A stretch of 64,000 bases of DNA, taken from the NCBI RefSeq assembly GCF_001905545.1, contig NZ_LIPD01000001.1:767561-831560 (forward strand). Reading direction: 5' to 3'. Within the stretch, counting starts at the first letter, position 1. Each line of letters starts with the position of its first letter. A program made the translations under genes and the position numbers. This stretch comes from Streptomyces sp. CB02056 (GTDB lineage Bacteria; Actinomycetota; Actinomycetes; Streptomycetales; Streptomycetaceae). This document shows positions 1 through 8,245 of the stretch, piece after piece. The notes beneath the pieces were generated by a model. It had not been told where the DNA came from. It searched no databases and worked only from the letters and a program-made list of their open reading frames with translations.

Positions 1-1653
1 GAGCGCTCCCGGTTCATCAAGGAGGCGGCGCGCGCCCTCTCCGAAGCCGTCACCGTGCGTGACGTGGCCCGGGTGTTCACCGAACTGCCGCTGCCCGGAC
101 TGCCGCCGGACGGCCTGGTACTGGCCTCCTTCGAGGCCGGACGGGCGCAGATCCTCGGCGCCTCCGGCTACCGCTCCGACTCGCTGGCGGTCTGGGACCG
201 CACCGTGCTGCCGCCCGGCCACCCGGCCGCCGAGGCGCTGCGCCACCGCGCGCCGGTCTTCGTCTCGACCCGCGAGGACTTCCGCGACGGCTACCCCGAG
301 GTGTGGGAGCAGACCAGCCGCACCGGCCGGGGCTCCTGGGCGTACCTGCCGCTGGTGGCCAGCGGCCGGGCGATCGGCGTCTGCGTGGTCAGCTTCGACG
401 ACGAGCGCGAGCTGGACGCCGACGAGCGCACCCTGCTGACCACCCTGGGCGGGCTGGTCGCCCAGTCGCTGGCCCGGGCCCGGCTGCACGACGCCGAGCA
501 CGAGCTCGCGGCCGGCCTCCAGCGGGTGATGCTGCCGCGCACCGTCCCGTCCGTCCCGGGCGTGACCACCGCCGTGCGCTACATCGCGGCCGGCTCCGGC
601 CTCCAGATCGGCGGCGACTGGTACGACGTGGTGCCGCTGCCCGGCGGACACGTCGGCCTGGTGATCGGCGACGTCCAGGGCCACGACGTGCACGCCGCCG
701 GGATCATGGGCCAGCTGCGGATCGCGCTGCGCGCCTACGCGGCCGAGGGCCACCCGCCCGCCGCCGTGATGGCCCGCGCCTCCCGCTTCCTCGCCGACCT
801 CGACACCGACCACTTCGCGACCTGCACCTACGCCGAGGTCAACGTGGACTACGGCGTGGTCTACGCCGTCCGGGCCGGTCACCTCGACCCGCTGGTGCGC
901 CGCGCGGACGGCACCGCCGCCGTGGTGCCGGTGGCCGGCGGGCTGCCGCTGGGCATCGACCCGGACCAGGAGTACCGGGTCACCCGGTTCAGCCTGGACC
1001 CGGGCGAGACCGTGCTGCTCTGCACCGACGGCCTGGTCGAGGCGCGCGGCATGGACCTGGACGAGGGCATCGCCCGGCTCGCCCGGGCGCTCGCCCGCCC
1101 GCTGCCGGACGCCGGGCAGGCCGCCCGCGACCCGCTGGAGGAGCTGGCTGAGCGGATCGCCTCCCAGGCCGCCGACTCCAGCGAGCGCGAGGACGACATA
1201 GCGCTGCTGCTCCTGCGCTGGGACGGCCCGGCCGGCGGGCTGGCCGCCCAGCAGCTGCGCCGCCGGATCGGCCAGGCCGACCTGGCGCGGGTCGCCGAGG
1301 TCCGGGCCGAGCTGCGCGACGCGCTGCGCCGCTGGGGCGTGGCCGAGTTCATCGACACCGCCGAGCTGCTCTCCTCCGAGCTGGTCACCAACGCCATCCG
1401 GCACACCGACCGGGACGCCATGTTCACCGCCCGGCTCTACCGGGAGCCGGAGGCGGACGGTGGCCGGGCCCGGCTGCGGGTCGAGGTGGAGGACGAGTCG
1501 GACCTCTGGCCGACCCGCCGGACGCCGGGGGAGCAGGCCTCCTCCGGGCGGGGTCTGATGCTGGTCGAGGCACTCGCGGACTCCTGGGGCGTGGAGCCGC
1601 GCGGCTCCGGCAAGCGGATGTGGTTCGAGCTCAGCGGGACGTCGGCGGCCTGA
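1..1653 (+). CDS. SpoIIE-family PP2C phosphatase with GAF-like and HATPase domains (5' partial)
   Basis: The frame is open from the first base, so the N-terminus lies outside the window; an internal GTG at 55 is not the true start. 550 codons are visible. Order: GAF-like sensor region (to about 160), PP2C/SpoIIE serine phosphatase (about 180-400; GGDWYDVV near 204, GDVQGHD near 223, CTDGLVEA near 341, REDDIALLL near 398), then an RsbW-like HATPase (N-box SSELVTNAIRHT near 458, G2 box GRGLMLVEAL near 518). Such proteins dephosphorylate anti-anti-sigma factors and may also bind or phosphorylate them, linking a signal to sigma-factor release. The ligand is unknown. It converges on the next gene. 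Confidence 0.93.
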   Translation, partial: ERSRFIKEAARALSEAVTVRDVARVFTELPLPGLPPDGLVLASFEAGRAQILGASGYRSDSLAVWDRTVLPPGHPAAEALRHRAPVFVSTREDFRDGYPEVWEQTSRTGRGSWAYLPLVASGRAIGVCVVSFDDERELDADERTLLTTLGGLVAQSLARARLHDAEHELAAGLQRVMLPRTVPSVPGVTTAVRYIAAGSGLQIGGDWYDVVPLPGGHVGLVIGDVQGHDVHAAGIMGQLRIALRAYAAEGHPPAAVMARASRFLADLDTDHFATCTYAEVNVDYGVVYAVRAGHLDPLVRRADGTAAVVPVAGGLPLGIDPDQEYRVTRFSLDPGETVLLCTDGLVEARGMDLDEGIARLARALARPLPDAGQAARDPLEELAERIASQAADSSEREDDIALLLLRWDGPAGGLAAQQLRRRIGQADLARVAEVRAELRDALRRWGVAEFIDTAELLSSELVTNAIRHTDRDAMFTARLYREPEADGGRARLRVEVEDESDLWPTRRTPGEQASSGRGLMLVEALADSWGVEPRGSGKRMWFELSGTSAA

Positions 1654-1699
1654 GCGCCGGCCCGGGGCCTGGGCTCCCGGGGCGTCGACGGGGGAGCGG

Positions 1700-2824
1700 T
1701 CAGCCGAACTGCTGCTCCAGGTCCTTCAGTTTGCGTTCCATCTCGTCCAGCCGGGGCAGCGTGACGGTGTCCTCCTCCAGGGTGAGGTCGATGGTGCGCC
1801 GCTCCGGACGGGCCGGCAGGCCCGGCTGGACGACCGTGCCCTCGGCCGGTTCCACCTCGCGCGGACCGGCGGGGCGCTCCACCTCGGGACGCTCGGCCCC
1901 GACGCGCTCAGCCGGCACCCGCTCCGTCGACACCCGCTCCGTCGAGACGCGTTCCACCCCGGGGCGGTCCGTCGCGGCGGCCGTCGCGGGCTCCGCGCCG
2001 GACCCCAGCCGCCGCGCCGTGCCGCCACCGCGCCGCCAGGCGCTGTGGGAGCGGTTGATCGCCCGGATCTCGGCCCGTTCCCGGCGCCCGGCCAGCTTGC
2101 GGCGCTGCTTCTCGTCGGCGCGCTCCCGCTTGTCGTCGCGCACCTCCTCGACCGCCTCGTCCAGGCTGCGGACGTTCTCCAGCAGCATCAGCGACCAGGC
2201 CGCGTAGGTCTCGCGCGGGGCGCGCAGCCAGCGGACGATGCGGATCTGCGGCAGCGGGCGCGGCACCAGGCCTTGCTCGCGCAGCGCGGCCCGGCGGGTC
2301 TGCTTGAGCGCCCGGTCGAACAGGATCGCCGCGGAGAGGGACATGCCGGAGAAGAACTGCGGGGCGCCGGCGTGGGTCAGGCCGCGCGGGGCGTGCACCC
2401 AGTTGAACCAGGCCGAGGCGCCGGCGAAGAGCCAGACCAGCAGCCGGGAGCCGAGCGCGGCGTCGCCGTGGCTGGCCTCGCGGACGGCGAGCACCGAGCA
2501 GAACATCGCGGCGCCGTCCAGGCCGAACGGGACGAGGTACTCCCAGCCGCCGGACAGGCCCAGGTTCTGCACGCCGAAGCCGACCAGGCCGTGGAAGGAG
2601 AGGGCGGCCGCGACGCCCGCGCAGCAGAACAACAGGGTGTAGGAGGCGCCGCCGTACAGGGATTCCTTGCGGCGGCGCCGTTCCTCGGAGCGCTCCCAGG
2701 AATCCGTGCCGGCGGTGGAGGAGGCGGACCCCCGGCTGCGGAGCAGGGCCACCAGGAGTGCGCTGACCAGCAGCCCCACGACCACGGTGATCGCCCATCC
2801 GAGCGGTATGTCGGACAATTTCAT
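1700..2824 (-). CDS. DUF2637 membrane protein
   Basis: 374 residues. One hydrophobic segment at about 9-29 is followed by a block of further membrane segments (about 57-165, including SFHGLVGFGVQ and FNWVHAPRG) typical of the DUF2637/Spd-like family, then a basic cytoplasmic region and an acidic, Pro/Glu-rich tail ending in a short coiled coil (LDEMERKLKDLEQQFG). DUF2637 proteins are common on actinomycete chromosomes and conjugative plasmids; a transfer-related role is known only for some plasmid members. No transfer genes are nearby, so no function is assigned. The ATG has no clear Shine-Dalgarno; the region upstream (2825-3000) is relatively AT-rich and probably holds the promoter. Confidence 0.75.
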   Translation of the reverse strand: MKLSDIPLGWAITVVVGLLVSALLVALLRSRGSASSTAGTDSWERSEERRRRKESLYGGASYTLLFCCAGVAAALSFHGLVGFGVQNLGLSGGWEYLVPFGLDGAAMFCSVLAVREASHGDAALGSRLLVWLFAGASAWFNWVHAPRGLTHAGAPQFFSGMSLSAAILFDRALKQTRRAALREQGLVPRPLPQIRIVRWLRAPRETYAAWSLMLLENVRSLDEAVEEVRDDKRERADEKQRRKLAGRRERAEIRAINRSHSAWRRGGGTARRLGSGAEPATAAATDRPGVERVSTERVSTERVPAERVGAERPEVERPAGPREVEPAEGTVVQPGLPARPERRTIDLTLEEDTVTLPRLDEMERKLKDLEQQFG

Positions 2825-3038
2825 CGCCGAAACCAGCCTCGCTTTCCTGCGTCGCTTTTCTGCGTCGTGACGGCGGGGACCATCATGGCGGACGCGCGGC
2901 GAGGAAATGGCCGATTCGCCGTCAATGCGCTGAGGAGAGGGATTTCTGACCCGGTTGCCATCGCATTGTCATGCGAATATGAAGCGGGCTTTTCCCGGAA
3001 TCGCGGGCTTTTCGGACCTGATATCGGACAGGTTTTCG

Positions 3039-3980
3039 TCAACGCCGCGTGACGCGCGGACAGCCGCCGCACATGCCCTTCGGATCGGCGGTGTAGACGA
3101 GGCAGCAGCTGGCCCGGGAGCGCTCCAGGGCCGGAGCGCCGCCGCCCCCGGGCGCCGGGGGCGTGAATCCGGCGCCCGGGATGAAGGGGGCCGGAGCGGG
3201 GCGGTCGCCCGCGCCGGGCGTGCGCGCGGGGTCGGGGGGCCCGCCGGGCGCCAGCAGCGCGGACAGTTCGGCGCGCGCCCGCTCCCGCTCCCCGAGCAGC
3301 CCGCCCGCGTAGCAGAGCCCCTCCACCACCGCGTCGGTGGCCATCGCCCACAGCACCCGGGGCCCGCGCCGCGCCTCCGGGCCGAAGGCGGTGAGCACCG
3401 GGGCCAGGAAGGCGCCCAGCGCGGACCGCAGGGTGGCGGCCAGCGCCGCCTCGTCCGGCACCGTCCGGGCCCACTCCGGGCCGACGGCCGTCCCGGGCTT
3501 CGAACCCGCCCCCGACCCGGCCGCCGGGTCGTCCGGAAGGCAGGCGAACTCCGCCGGGCGGACGGTCAGTTCGACCGCGTCGGGGCGCCGGCGCAGCGCG
3601 ACGTCCCCGAGGCTGAGCAGCGGGACGCGCCGCTCCAGGAACCACGGCAGCGTGAACAGCAGCGAGACCGGCCAGACGAAGCGGTGCAGCCCGAAGCCGG
3701 CCGCGACGTCCGGGCGCAGCGGCTGCCCGTAGCGGGCGAGGCCCTGCCGGGCGTCGTGGGCGATCAGCTCGCGCACCGCCTCGGGGCGGGCGGCGAGGTC
3801 GGCGACGGGCAGCCAGCCGCCGCCGCGCCGGGGCGGGGCGCAGCGCACCGTCAGGACGGGGGTGAGCCCGGACAGCCGGTGGTACGAGGGGGCGCCCGGG
3901 GCGGTGGGGGCGGGGGTGCGCGCCCCGGTGGCGCGGGGGACGCGCGGCCTGGGGCCGGGCCGGGTGCTGCTCGCGGTCAT
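3039..3980 (-). CDS. FhuF-like (2Fe-2S)-binding protein, probable ferric-siderophore reductase
   Basis: About 313 residues from the ATG at 3980; in-frame ATGs at 3992 and 4013 are alternatives and none has a strong ribosome site. The C-terminus carries a CC-x10-C-x2-C pattern (SCCLVYT...MCGGC), the [2Fe-2S] ligand signature of the FhuF family, whose members reduce ferric siderophores in the cytoplasm to release iron. The body is otherwise Arg/Ala-rich with no transmembrane segment. A strong IdeR/DmdR iron box lies 148 bp upstream of the chosen start, supporting iron repression. Reductase activity is inferred; a general Fe-S protein cannot be excluded. Confidence 0.78.
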   Translation of the reverse strand: MTASSTRPGPRPRVPRATGARTPAPTAPGAPSYHRLSGLTPVLTVRCAPPRRGGGWLPVADLAARPEAVRELIAHDARQGLARYGQPLRPDVAAGFGLHRFVWPVSLLFTLPWFLERRVPLLSLGDVALRRRPDAVELTVRPAEFACLPDDPAAGSGAGSKPGTAVGPEWARTVPDEAALAATLRSALGAFLAPVLTAFGPEARRGPRVLWAMATDAVVEGLCYAGGLLGERERARAELSALLAPGGPPDPARTPGAGDRPAPAPFIPGAGFTPPAPGGGGAPALERSRASCCLVYTADPKGMCGGCPRVTRR

Positions 3981-4127
3981 GGACGGCCCCATCGGGTCGA
4001 CCGGGGCGCCCATGGTCCGCCCGGCGGTGCCCGGCCGGGTGGTGGCGGCGCCGGACGCGGCCGGACCGGGGCATGGCGGTGCCCGGGGAACGGCAAGGCG
4101 ACCTGGCCGGGGTACTGCTCCCCCCAG

Positions 4128-4146
4128 CCAGGTTAGCCTCACCTTA
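4128..4146 (-). promoter_or_regulatory. IdeR/DmdR1-type iron box
   Basis: On the minus strand the 19-mer TAAGGTGAGGCTAACCTGG matches the actinobacterial iron-box consensus TTAGGTTAGGCTAACCTAA at 15 of 19 positions, with the central AGGCTAACCT intact. It lies upstream of the FhuF-like gene and overlaps the stop codon of the TPR-like gene, so iron-loaded regulator should repress FhuF-like transcription. Confidence 0.85.
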
Positions 4147-4986
4147 GCTGATCGTCCCCCCGGTCTCGCTGGTGATGCGCCCGTCCGGGGGAGCACCGGT
4201 TGTGCGGAGGGCGTTCAGCTGGCGCGCGAGCCAGACCGGCACGCCGCCCAGGGCGTCCACCAGTCGGGTCGCCTCGGCCCGCAGCCGCGCGGCCTCGGGC
4301 GGCTCGGACACCTCGGCGAGCGCCGCGAGCGCCGGCGCCACCCCCACCGTGAAGCCGAGTTGCTCGCGCAGCCGCAGGGAGGCGTCGAAGCCCTCCCGGG
4401 CGTTCCCGCGCTCCCCGCGCGAGAGCGCCAGCGCGGCCAGGTGCCGCCAGGTGTACGAGCGCAGCAGTTCGTCCCCGCGCTCGCCGGCGCCCTCGTGCGC
4501 CCGCCGGTAGGCGATCCAGGCGGCGCTGCGGTCGCGCAGCAGGTTCTCGGCGACCAGTCCGCGCCGGAAGTCCAGCAGCGGGCGGCCCGGGGCGTCCGGC
4601 GGCAGCAGGGCCGAGGTGCGGCCGAGCGCCGCCTGTGCCTCGTCCAGCCGGTCGCGCGGGCCGAGGACGCTCGCCACGTACGCGAGGAAGCCGCGGGCGC
4701 AGGCGGCGGCCGCGCGCTGCTCGGTGCCGGAGGCCAGGGCCTCCGCCAGGCGCAGCGCCTGTTCCGCCTGGGTCCAGTTCGCGGCGGTGAACAGGCACTG
4801 CTCGATGAGGAGTTCGGCCCGCCCCAGGGCCGCGTCCGGGTCGTGCTCGGCGGTCGGTCGCAGTAGTTCGGCGGCCTCCTGCCAGCACCCCCGGGACCTC
4901 AGCCGCCACACGGTGTCACCCGGCTCCTCCGCTGCCGCCCGCCCCCGCCCCTCCGGGTTGCTCGGGTCCCATCCGTGCTCCGACAA
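4144..4986 (-). CDS. TPR-like helical protein of unknown function
   Basis: 280 residues from a TTG at 4986, chosen because AAGGAGG sits five bases upstream; the first upstream ATG (5016) lacks such a site. The protein is a run of amphipathic helical hairpins rich in Ala/Leu/Arg (for example WQEAAELLRP, WTQAEQALRLAEALASG, LDEAQAALGR, NAREGFDASLRLREQLG), the look of degenerate tetratricopeptide repeats, with no signal peptide or catalytic motif. TPR proteins usually scaffold protein-protein contacts. Its stop codon falls within the iron box of the downstream FhuF-like gene, so its 3' end is fixed by an overlapping control element. Confidence 0.72.
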   Translation of the reverse strand: MSEHGWDPSNPEGRGRAAAEEPGDTVWRLRSRGCWQEAAELLRPTAEHDPDAALGRAELLIEQCLFTAANWTQAEQALRLAEALASGTEQRAAAACARGFLAYVASVLGPRDRLDEAQAALGRTSALLPPDAPGRPLLDFRRGLVAENLLRDRSAAWIAYRRAHEGAGERGDELLRSYTWRHLAALALSRGERGNAREGFDASLRLREQLGFTVGVAPALAALAEVSEPPEAARLRAEATRLVDALGGVPVWLARQLNALRTTGAPPDGRITSETGGTIS

Positions 4987-5209
4987 CGCCACCTCCTTGT
5001 GTGCGCCATCCGGCATGGGCACGGACCTGCCCCTGAGGCCCTGTCGCCACGACCCGCACGCATGGCGACGACAGGGCGAAAGGCCCGCGCTGTGGCGGCA
5101 ATTCAACACGGGGGTGAGCTTGTGCACCAGATCACGAGCGAAGGTTGTTGCTTTTGGAAGAGAAATGATCTAGGGGTGCGCGAGGGAAAGGGGCCGGAGG
5201 GGGCCGGTG

Positions 5210-5231
5210 GGGCGGCCCGGCGGGGCCGCCC
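5210..5231 (-). terminator. GC hairpin after the zinc-ribbon gene
   Basis: Arms GGGCGGCCC and GGGCCGCCC pair perfectly around a 4-nt loop, just downstream of the minus-strand gene at 5238. There is no T-run, as usual in this group. The rest of 5017-5209 holds no supported gene and probably includes the promoter of the TPR-like gene. Confidence 0.55.
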
Positions 5232-5237
5232 GGTGGG

Positions 5238-6086
5238 TCAGGAGGTCCAGCCGGTCTCCATCAGGGCCTCGGCGGCGCCGTTCGCGGGCTGCGGCACGCC
5301 CGCCAGGTCCAGGCTGAACAGGGCCACCAGCAGCTGTTCGCCGCGCACGGTGGCCTGGTGCGAATAGCCCGCGAGGGTGAACATCGCGGCGGCCATCTCC
5401 TCGGCGTGCAGGGTCTGGAGCCAGAGGCACTCGACCGACTTCACGTCGGCGGGCTCGGTCCAGGTGTCCACCTGGGCGACCATCCGGCCGCCCAGCAGGG
5501 TGACCCCGTCGCGCTCCTGGGACTCGGTGAGCTCCAGGTCGTCGAAGCCGAGCCACTCCAGGTAGCGGGCGGCGGTGAACACCGCGTCCTGCGAGGTGCG
5601 CACCGGGTGCGGGCGGAACGGCGCGCGGTGGCGGAACGGGCGGGAGCGGCCGGTCGGGGACGGTGCGGGCGGGGCCGGGGCGGGGGCGTTCGCCGGGTGG
5701 GCCGGGAGCGGGCGGGCGGCCTGCGGGCCGGGGGCGGCGAGCGGGGCGGCGGTGCCGGTGCCCAGGCGGGTGGCGCGGTCCACCGGCAGCCGGACGGTGG
5801 CGCCGCAGTTGCAGGTGAACTCGGGCTGCGGCCACTGGTCGGAGCGGCCGCAGTGCGGGCAGCGCATGCTCAGCCAGGAGTCCTCCCAGGACCGGAAGCG
5901 CACCTGCACCGGCACTCCGCCGCGCAGCAGCGGCACCTTGAGCGAGGCCCCGCACGGACAGGGGAGGGAGGGCGGTTCGTAGAGGTGCTCGCGGCGGCAG
6001 GCGGGGCAGCGGATCGCCCGGGCGCCACCGCCGGGCCCCGTCCGAGCGGGGTCGTGTCCGGTGAAGTCGTCGGGCAGTCCGGCCAT
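5238..6086 (-). CDS. Zinc-ribbon protein with degenerate Mrr-like (PD-(D/E)xK) domain
   Basis: 282 residues from ATG 6086; an ATG at 6131 is possible. The N-terminus has three zinc-knuckle pairs (CPAC, CPHCG, CNCG), a Pro/Ala-rich linker at about 125-180, and a C-terminal domain (about 185-270; FTAARYLEWLGFDDLEL, then DGVTLLGGRMVAQVD, MFTLAGYS) resembling the Mrr-type restriction-endonuclease fold. In active members the strand usually reads Q-V-K with a preceding acidic residue; here Lys is replaced by Asp (AQVD), so nuclease activity is doubtful and a binding role is more likely. It is cytoplasmic, with no signal peptide. No methylase gene is nearby. Confidence 0.68.
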   Translation of the reverse strand: MAGLPDDFTGHDPARTGPGGGARAIRCPACRREHLYEPPSLPCPCGASLKVPLLRGGVPVQVRFRSWEDSWLSMRCPHCGRSDQWPQPEFTCNCGATVRLPVDRATRLGTGTAAPLAAPGPQAARPLPAHPANAPAPAPPAPSPTGRSRPFRHRAPFRPHPVRTSQDAVFTAARYLEWLGFDDLELTESQERDGVTLLGGRMVAQVDTWTEPADVKSVECLWLQTLHAEEMAAAMFTLAGYSHQATVRGEQLLVALFSLDLAGVPQPANGAAEALMETGWTS

Positions 6087-6260
6087 CGCGGGCTCCGTCC
6101 GTCGGTGTCGGGTGGGTGGGACGTCTCCCATGCTCCCCGAAATGTCCGGCGCAGGACGCGGAATGGGGCAATCCTCAGGGACGGATCAGGGGATCCTGCC
6201 TGCTCGGGTAGGGAAGGAATCCTTCCGGAGGGGGATGCCCGGCGCGGCGGACCGGGACGT

Positions 6261-6878
6261 TCAGCCGGCGGACCAGCGGGCCAGGTCGGCGGGGGTGTCG
6301 AGGTCGTCCGGGGCGGCGACGTCGGCGCACTCGACCAGGACGAGCTCCGCCGCGTGCGCCGCCAGCAGGGCGCGGGCCCCGGCGTCGCCGAGGGCGCCCG
6401 CCGCCGCCTCGGCGAAGTGCCGGGCGCCGATCAGCACCGGGTGTCCGCGCCGCCCCTGGTAGGCCGCCGCGGCCAGTTCGGCGCCCGCCCGGTGGGCGGC
6501 CAGCAGCCGGGCCACCGCGGCCGGGGTGACGCCGGGGGTGTCCACCAGCATCACCAGTGCCGCCGAGGCGTGCGGCGGCAGCGCGGCCAGGCCGGCCCGC
6601 AGCGAGGAGCCCATGCCCTGCGCCCAGTCCGGGTTGCCGACCAGTCGGCAGCCCGGCAGGTGCGCGGTGGCCCGGACCCGTTCGCCCGCCGCGCCCAGCA
6701 CGACCGTGACCTCCGTGCAGCCGCCGGCCCGGACCACCGCCACCGCGTGCTCCACCAGCGGCCGGCCCCGGTACCGGAGCAGCGCCTTGGGCCGCCCGCC
6801 GAGGCGCCGCCCGCCGCCGGCGGCGAGGACCAGGGCGGCGACCGGGCCCGGTCCGGCGGGTGTCGGCGCTGTCTGCAT
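6261..6878 (-). CDS. MobA/MocA-like molybdenum-cofactor nucleotidyltransferase
   Basis: 205 residues from ATG 6878 (6914 possible). The N-terminal signature LAAGGGRRLGGRPKALL is the nucleotide-binding loop of MobA-like NTP transferases, followed by LVEHAV, a GNPDWAQGMGSSLRAGL segment and the metal-binding VMLVDTPGVTP (Asp of the LxDxP motif). The G-M-G-S-S-L and GHPVLI motifs favour the MocA (CTP:molybdopterin cytidylyltransferase) branch over MobA. It is transcribed divergently from moaA, consistent with a shared molybdenum-cofactor role, possibly maturing a xanthine-dehydrogenase-type enzyme. No such target enzyme is in the window, so the exact nucleotide specificity is inferred. Confidence 0.82.
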   Translation of the reverse strand: MQTAPTPAGPGPVAALVLAAGGGRRLGGRPKALLRYRGRPLVEHAVAVVRAGGCTEVTVVLGAAGERVRATAHLPGCRLVGNPDWAQGMGSSLRAGLAALPPHASAALVMLVDTPGVTPAAVARLLAAHRAGAELAAAAYQGRRGHPVLIGARHFAEAAAGALGDAGARALLAAHAAELVLVECADVAAPDDLDTPADLARWSAG

Positions 6879-6937
6879 GGGGCCAGCCTGCCCGGTCGGG
6901 GCCGGGGCGCGCATTGTGGGAAGCCACAAGCGGAGGC

Positions 6938-6958
6938 GGTGCGCGGCGGCCGCGCACC
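6938..6958. promoter_or_regulatory. Perfect inverted repeat in the divergent mocA-like/moaA promoter region
   Basis: GGTGCGCGGC and GCCGCGCACC form 10-bp arms around one base, about 50 bp upstream of moaA and 60 bp upstream of the transferase gene. It could be a shared operator or a leader hairpin; sequence alone does not decide. Confidence 0.35.
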
Positions 6959-7008
6959 GGCGGTTCGGCCGCTGGCCGGGGCGGGCCCGGCCCGCCTGTA
7001 CTGGGCCG

Positions 7009-8094
7009 ATGAACACCGCCCCGTACAACACCGCCCCGCACAGCCCCGCCCCGCGCACCGCGCCTCCGTACGACACGCGACCGCACGACACCGAGGCCCG
7101 CGACCCCGCCCCGCCCCCGCTGGTGGACCGCTTCGGCCGGGTCCACACCGATCTGCGGGTCTCGCTGACCGACCGCTGCAACCTGCGCTGCACCTACTGC
7201 ATGCCGGCGGAGGGGCTGCCCTGGCTGGGGCGCGCCGGGCTGCTGGGGGACGACGAGGTGGTCCGGCTGGTGCGGATCGCGGTGGAGCGGCTGGGGGTGC
7301 GGTCGGTCCGGCTGACGGGCGGGGAGCCGTTGCTGCGGCGGGGGTTGGCGGGGCTGGTCGGGCGGATCGCCCCGCTGGGGGCCGAGTTGTCGTTGACCAC
7401 GAACGGGATCGGGCTGGCGCGCGCGGCGGCCGGGCTGGCGGCGGCGGGGCTGGGGCGGGTGAACGTCAGCCTGGACACGCTGCGTCCGGAGCGCTTCGCC
7501 GCGATCACCCGGCGGGACCGCATCGGTGACGTGCTCGCGGGGCTGGCGGCGGCGAGGGCGGTCGGGCTGGGGCCGGTGAAGGTGAACGCGGTGCCGGTGC
7601 GCGGGGTCAACGACGACGAGATCGTGGAGCTGGTGGAGTTCGCCGTCGGGCACGGGTACCGGATGCGGTTCATCGAGTCCATGCCGCTGGACGCGCAAGG
7701 GGCGTGGGACCGTTCGGCGATGGTGACGGCGGCGGAGGTCCTGGCGGCGCTGGGGGAGCGGTTCGACCTCGTCCCCGTCGGCCGGTCCGGCAACGCCCCG
7801 GCGGAGGAGTGGCGGATCGCCGGTACGGACGCGGTCGTCGGCGTGATCGCCTCCGTCACCCGGCCGTTCTGCGGCGGCTGCGACCGGGTGCGGCTGACGG
7901 CGGACGGGCAGCTGCGCGCCTGTCTGTTCGCGACGGAGGAGTCGGACCTGCGGGCGCTGCTGCGCGGCGGGGCGGACGACGCGGCGATCGAGGCGGCCTG
8001 GCGGGCCGCGGTGGCGGGCAAGGGGCCCGGACACGCCGTCGGCAGCGCGGAGTTCGTCCGGCCCGACCGCCCGATGTCCGCCATCGGCGGCTGA
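7009..8094 (+). CDS. moaA: GTP 3',8-cyclase MoaA (molybdenum cofactor biosynthesis)
   Basis: 361 residues from ATG 7009. Radical-SAM enzyme converting GTP to (8S)-3',8-cyclo-GTP, first step of molybdopterin synthesis, in the cytoplasm. The N-terminal [4Fe-4S] site is CNLRCTYC (about 62-69), followed by RLTGGEPLLR (SAM binding), LTTNG, NVSLDTLRPERF and RFIESMPLDAQGAW. The second cluster is CGGCDRVRLTADGQLRACL (C-x2-C-x13-C, about 289-307), and the chain ends in Ile-Gly-Gly, the GG tail needed by MoaA. All key motifs are intact. The first 40 residues are a low-complexity Pro/Thr extension, so a later start is conceivable. Divergent from the MocA-like gene. Confidence 0.95.
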   Translation: MNTAPYNTAPHSPAPRTAPPYDTRPHDTEARDPAPPPLVDRFGRVHTDLRVSLTDRCNLRCTYCMPAEGLPWLGRAGLLGDDEVVRLVRIAVERLGVRSVRLTGGEPLLRRGLAGLVGRIAPLGAELSLTTNGIGLARAAAGLAAAGLGRVNVSLDTLRPERFAAITRRDRIGDVLAGLAAARAVGLGPVKVNAVPVRGVNDDEIVELVEFAVGHGYRMRFIESMPLDAQGAWDRSAMVTAAEVLAALGERFDLVPVGRSGNAPAEEWRIAGTDAVVGVIASVTRPFCGGCDRVRLTADGQLRACLFATEESDLRALLRGGADDAAIEAAWRAAVAGKGPGHAVGSAEFVRPDRPMSAIGG

Positions 8095-8245
8095 CGGCGC
8101 GGCCGGGGCTGGGGCCCGGACCAGGGGGTGAGCGGGTGTGAGCTTCGACATGCTCGGCGGGATCGCGTGGCGTCGGCTTGACCTGCCCCCGGGCGGCTGG
8201 TCTGCTGGCTTGCCGTCAACCCGCCCCTGACCTCCGGAGTTCCCC

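Noticed and set aside
2045..3052. A 335-codon plus-strand frame over the DUF2637 gene
   Set aside because: Antisense composition (Gln/Gly/Arg-rich); the minus-strand gene has clear membrane segments.
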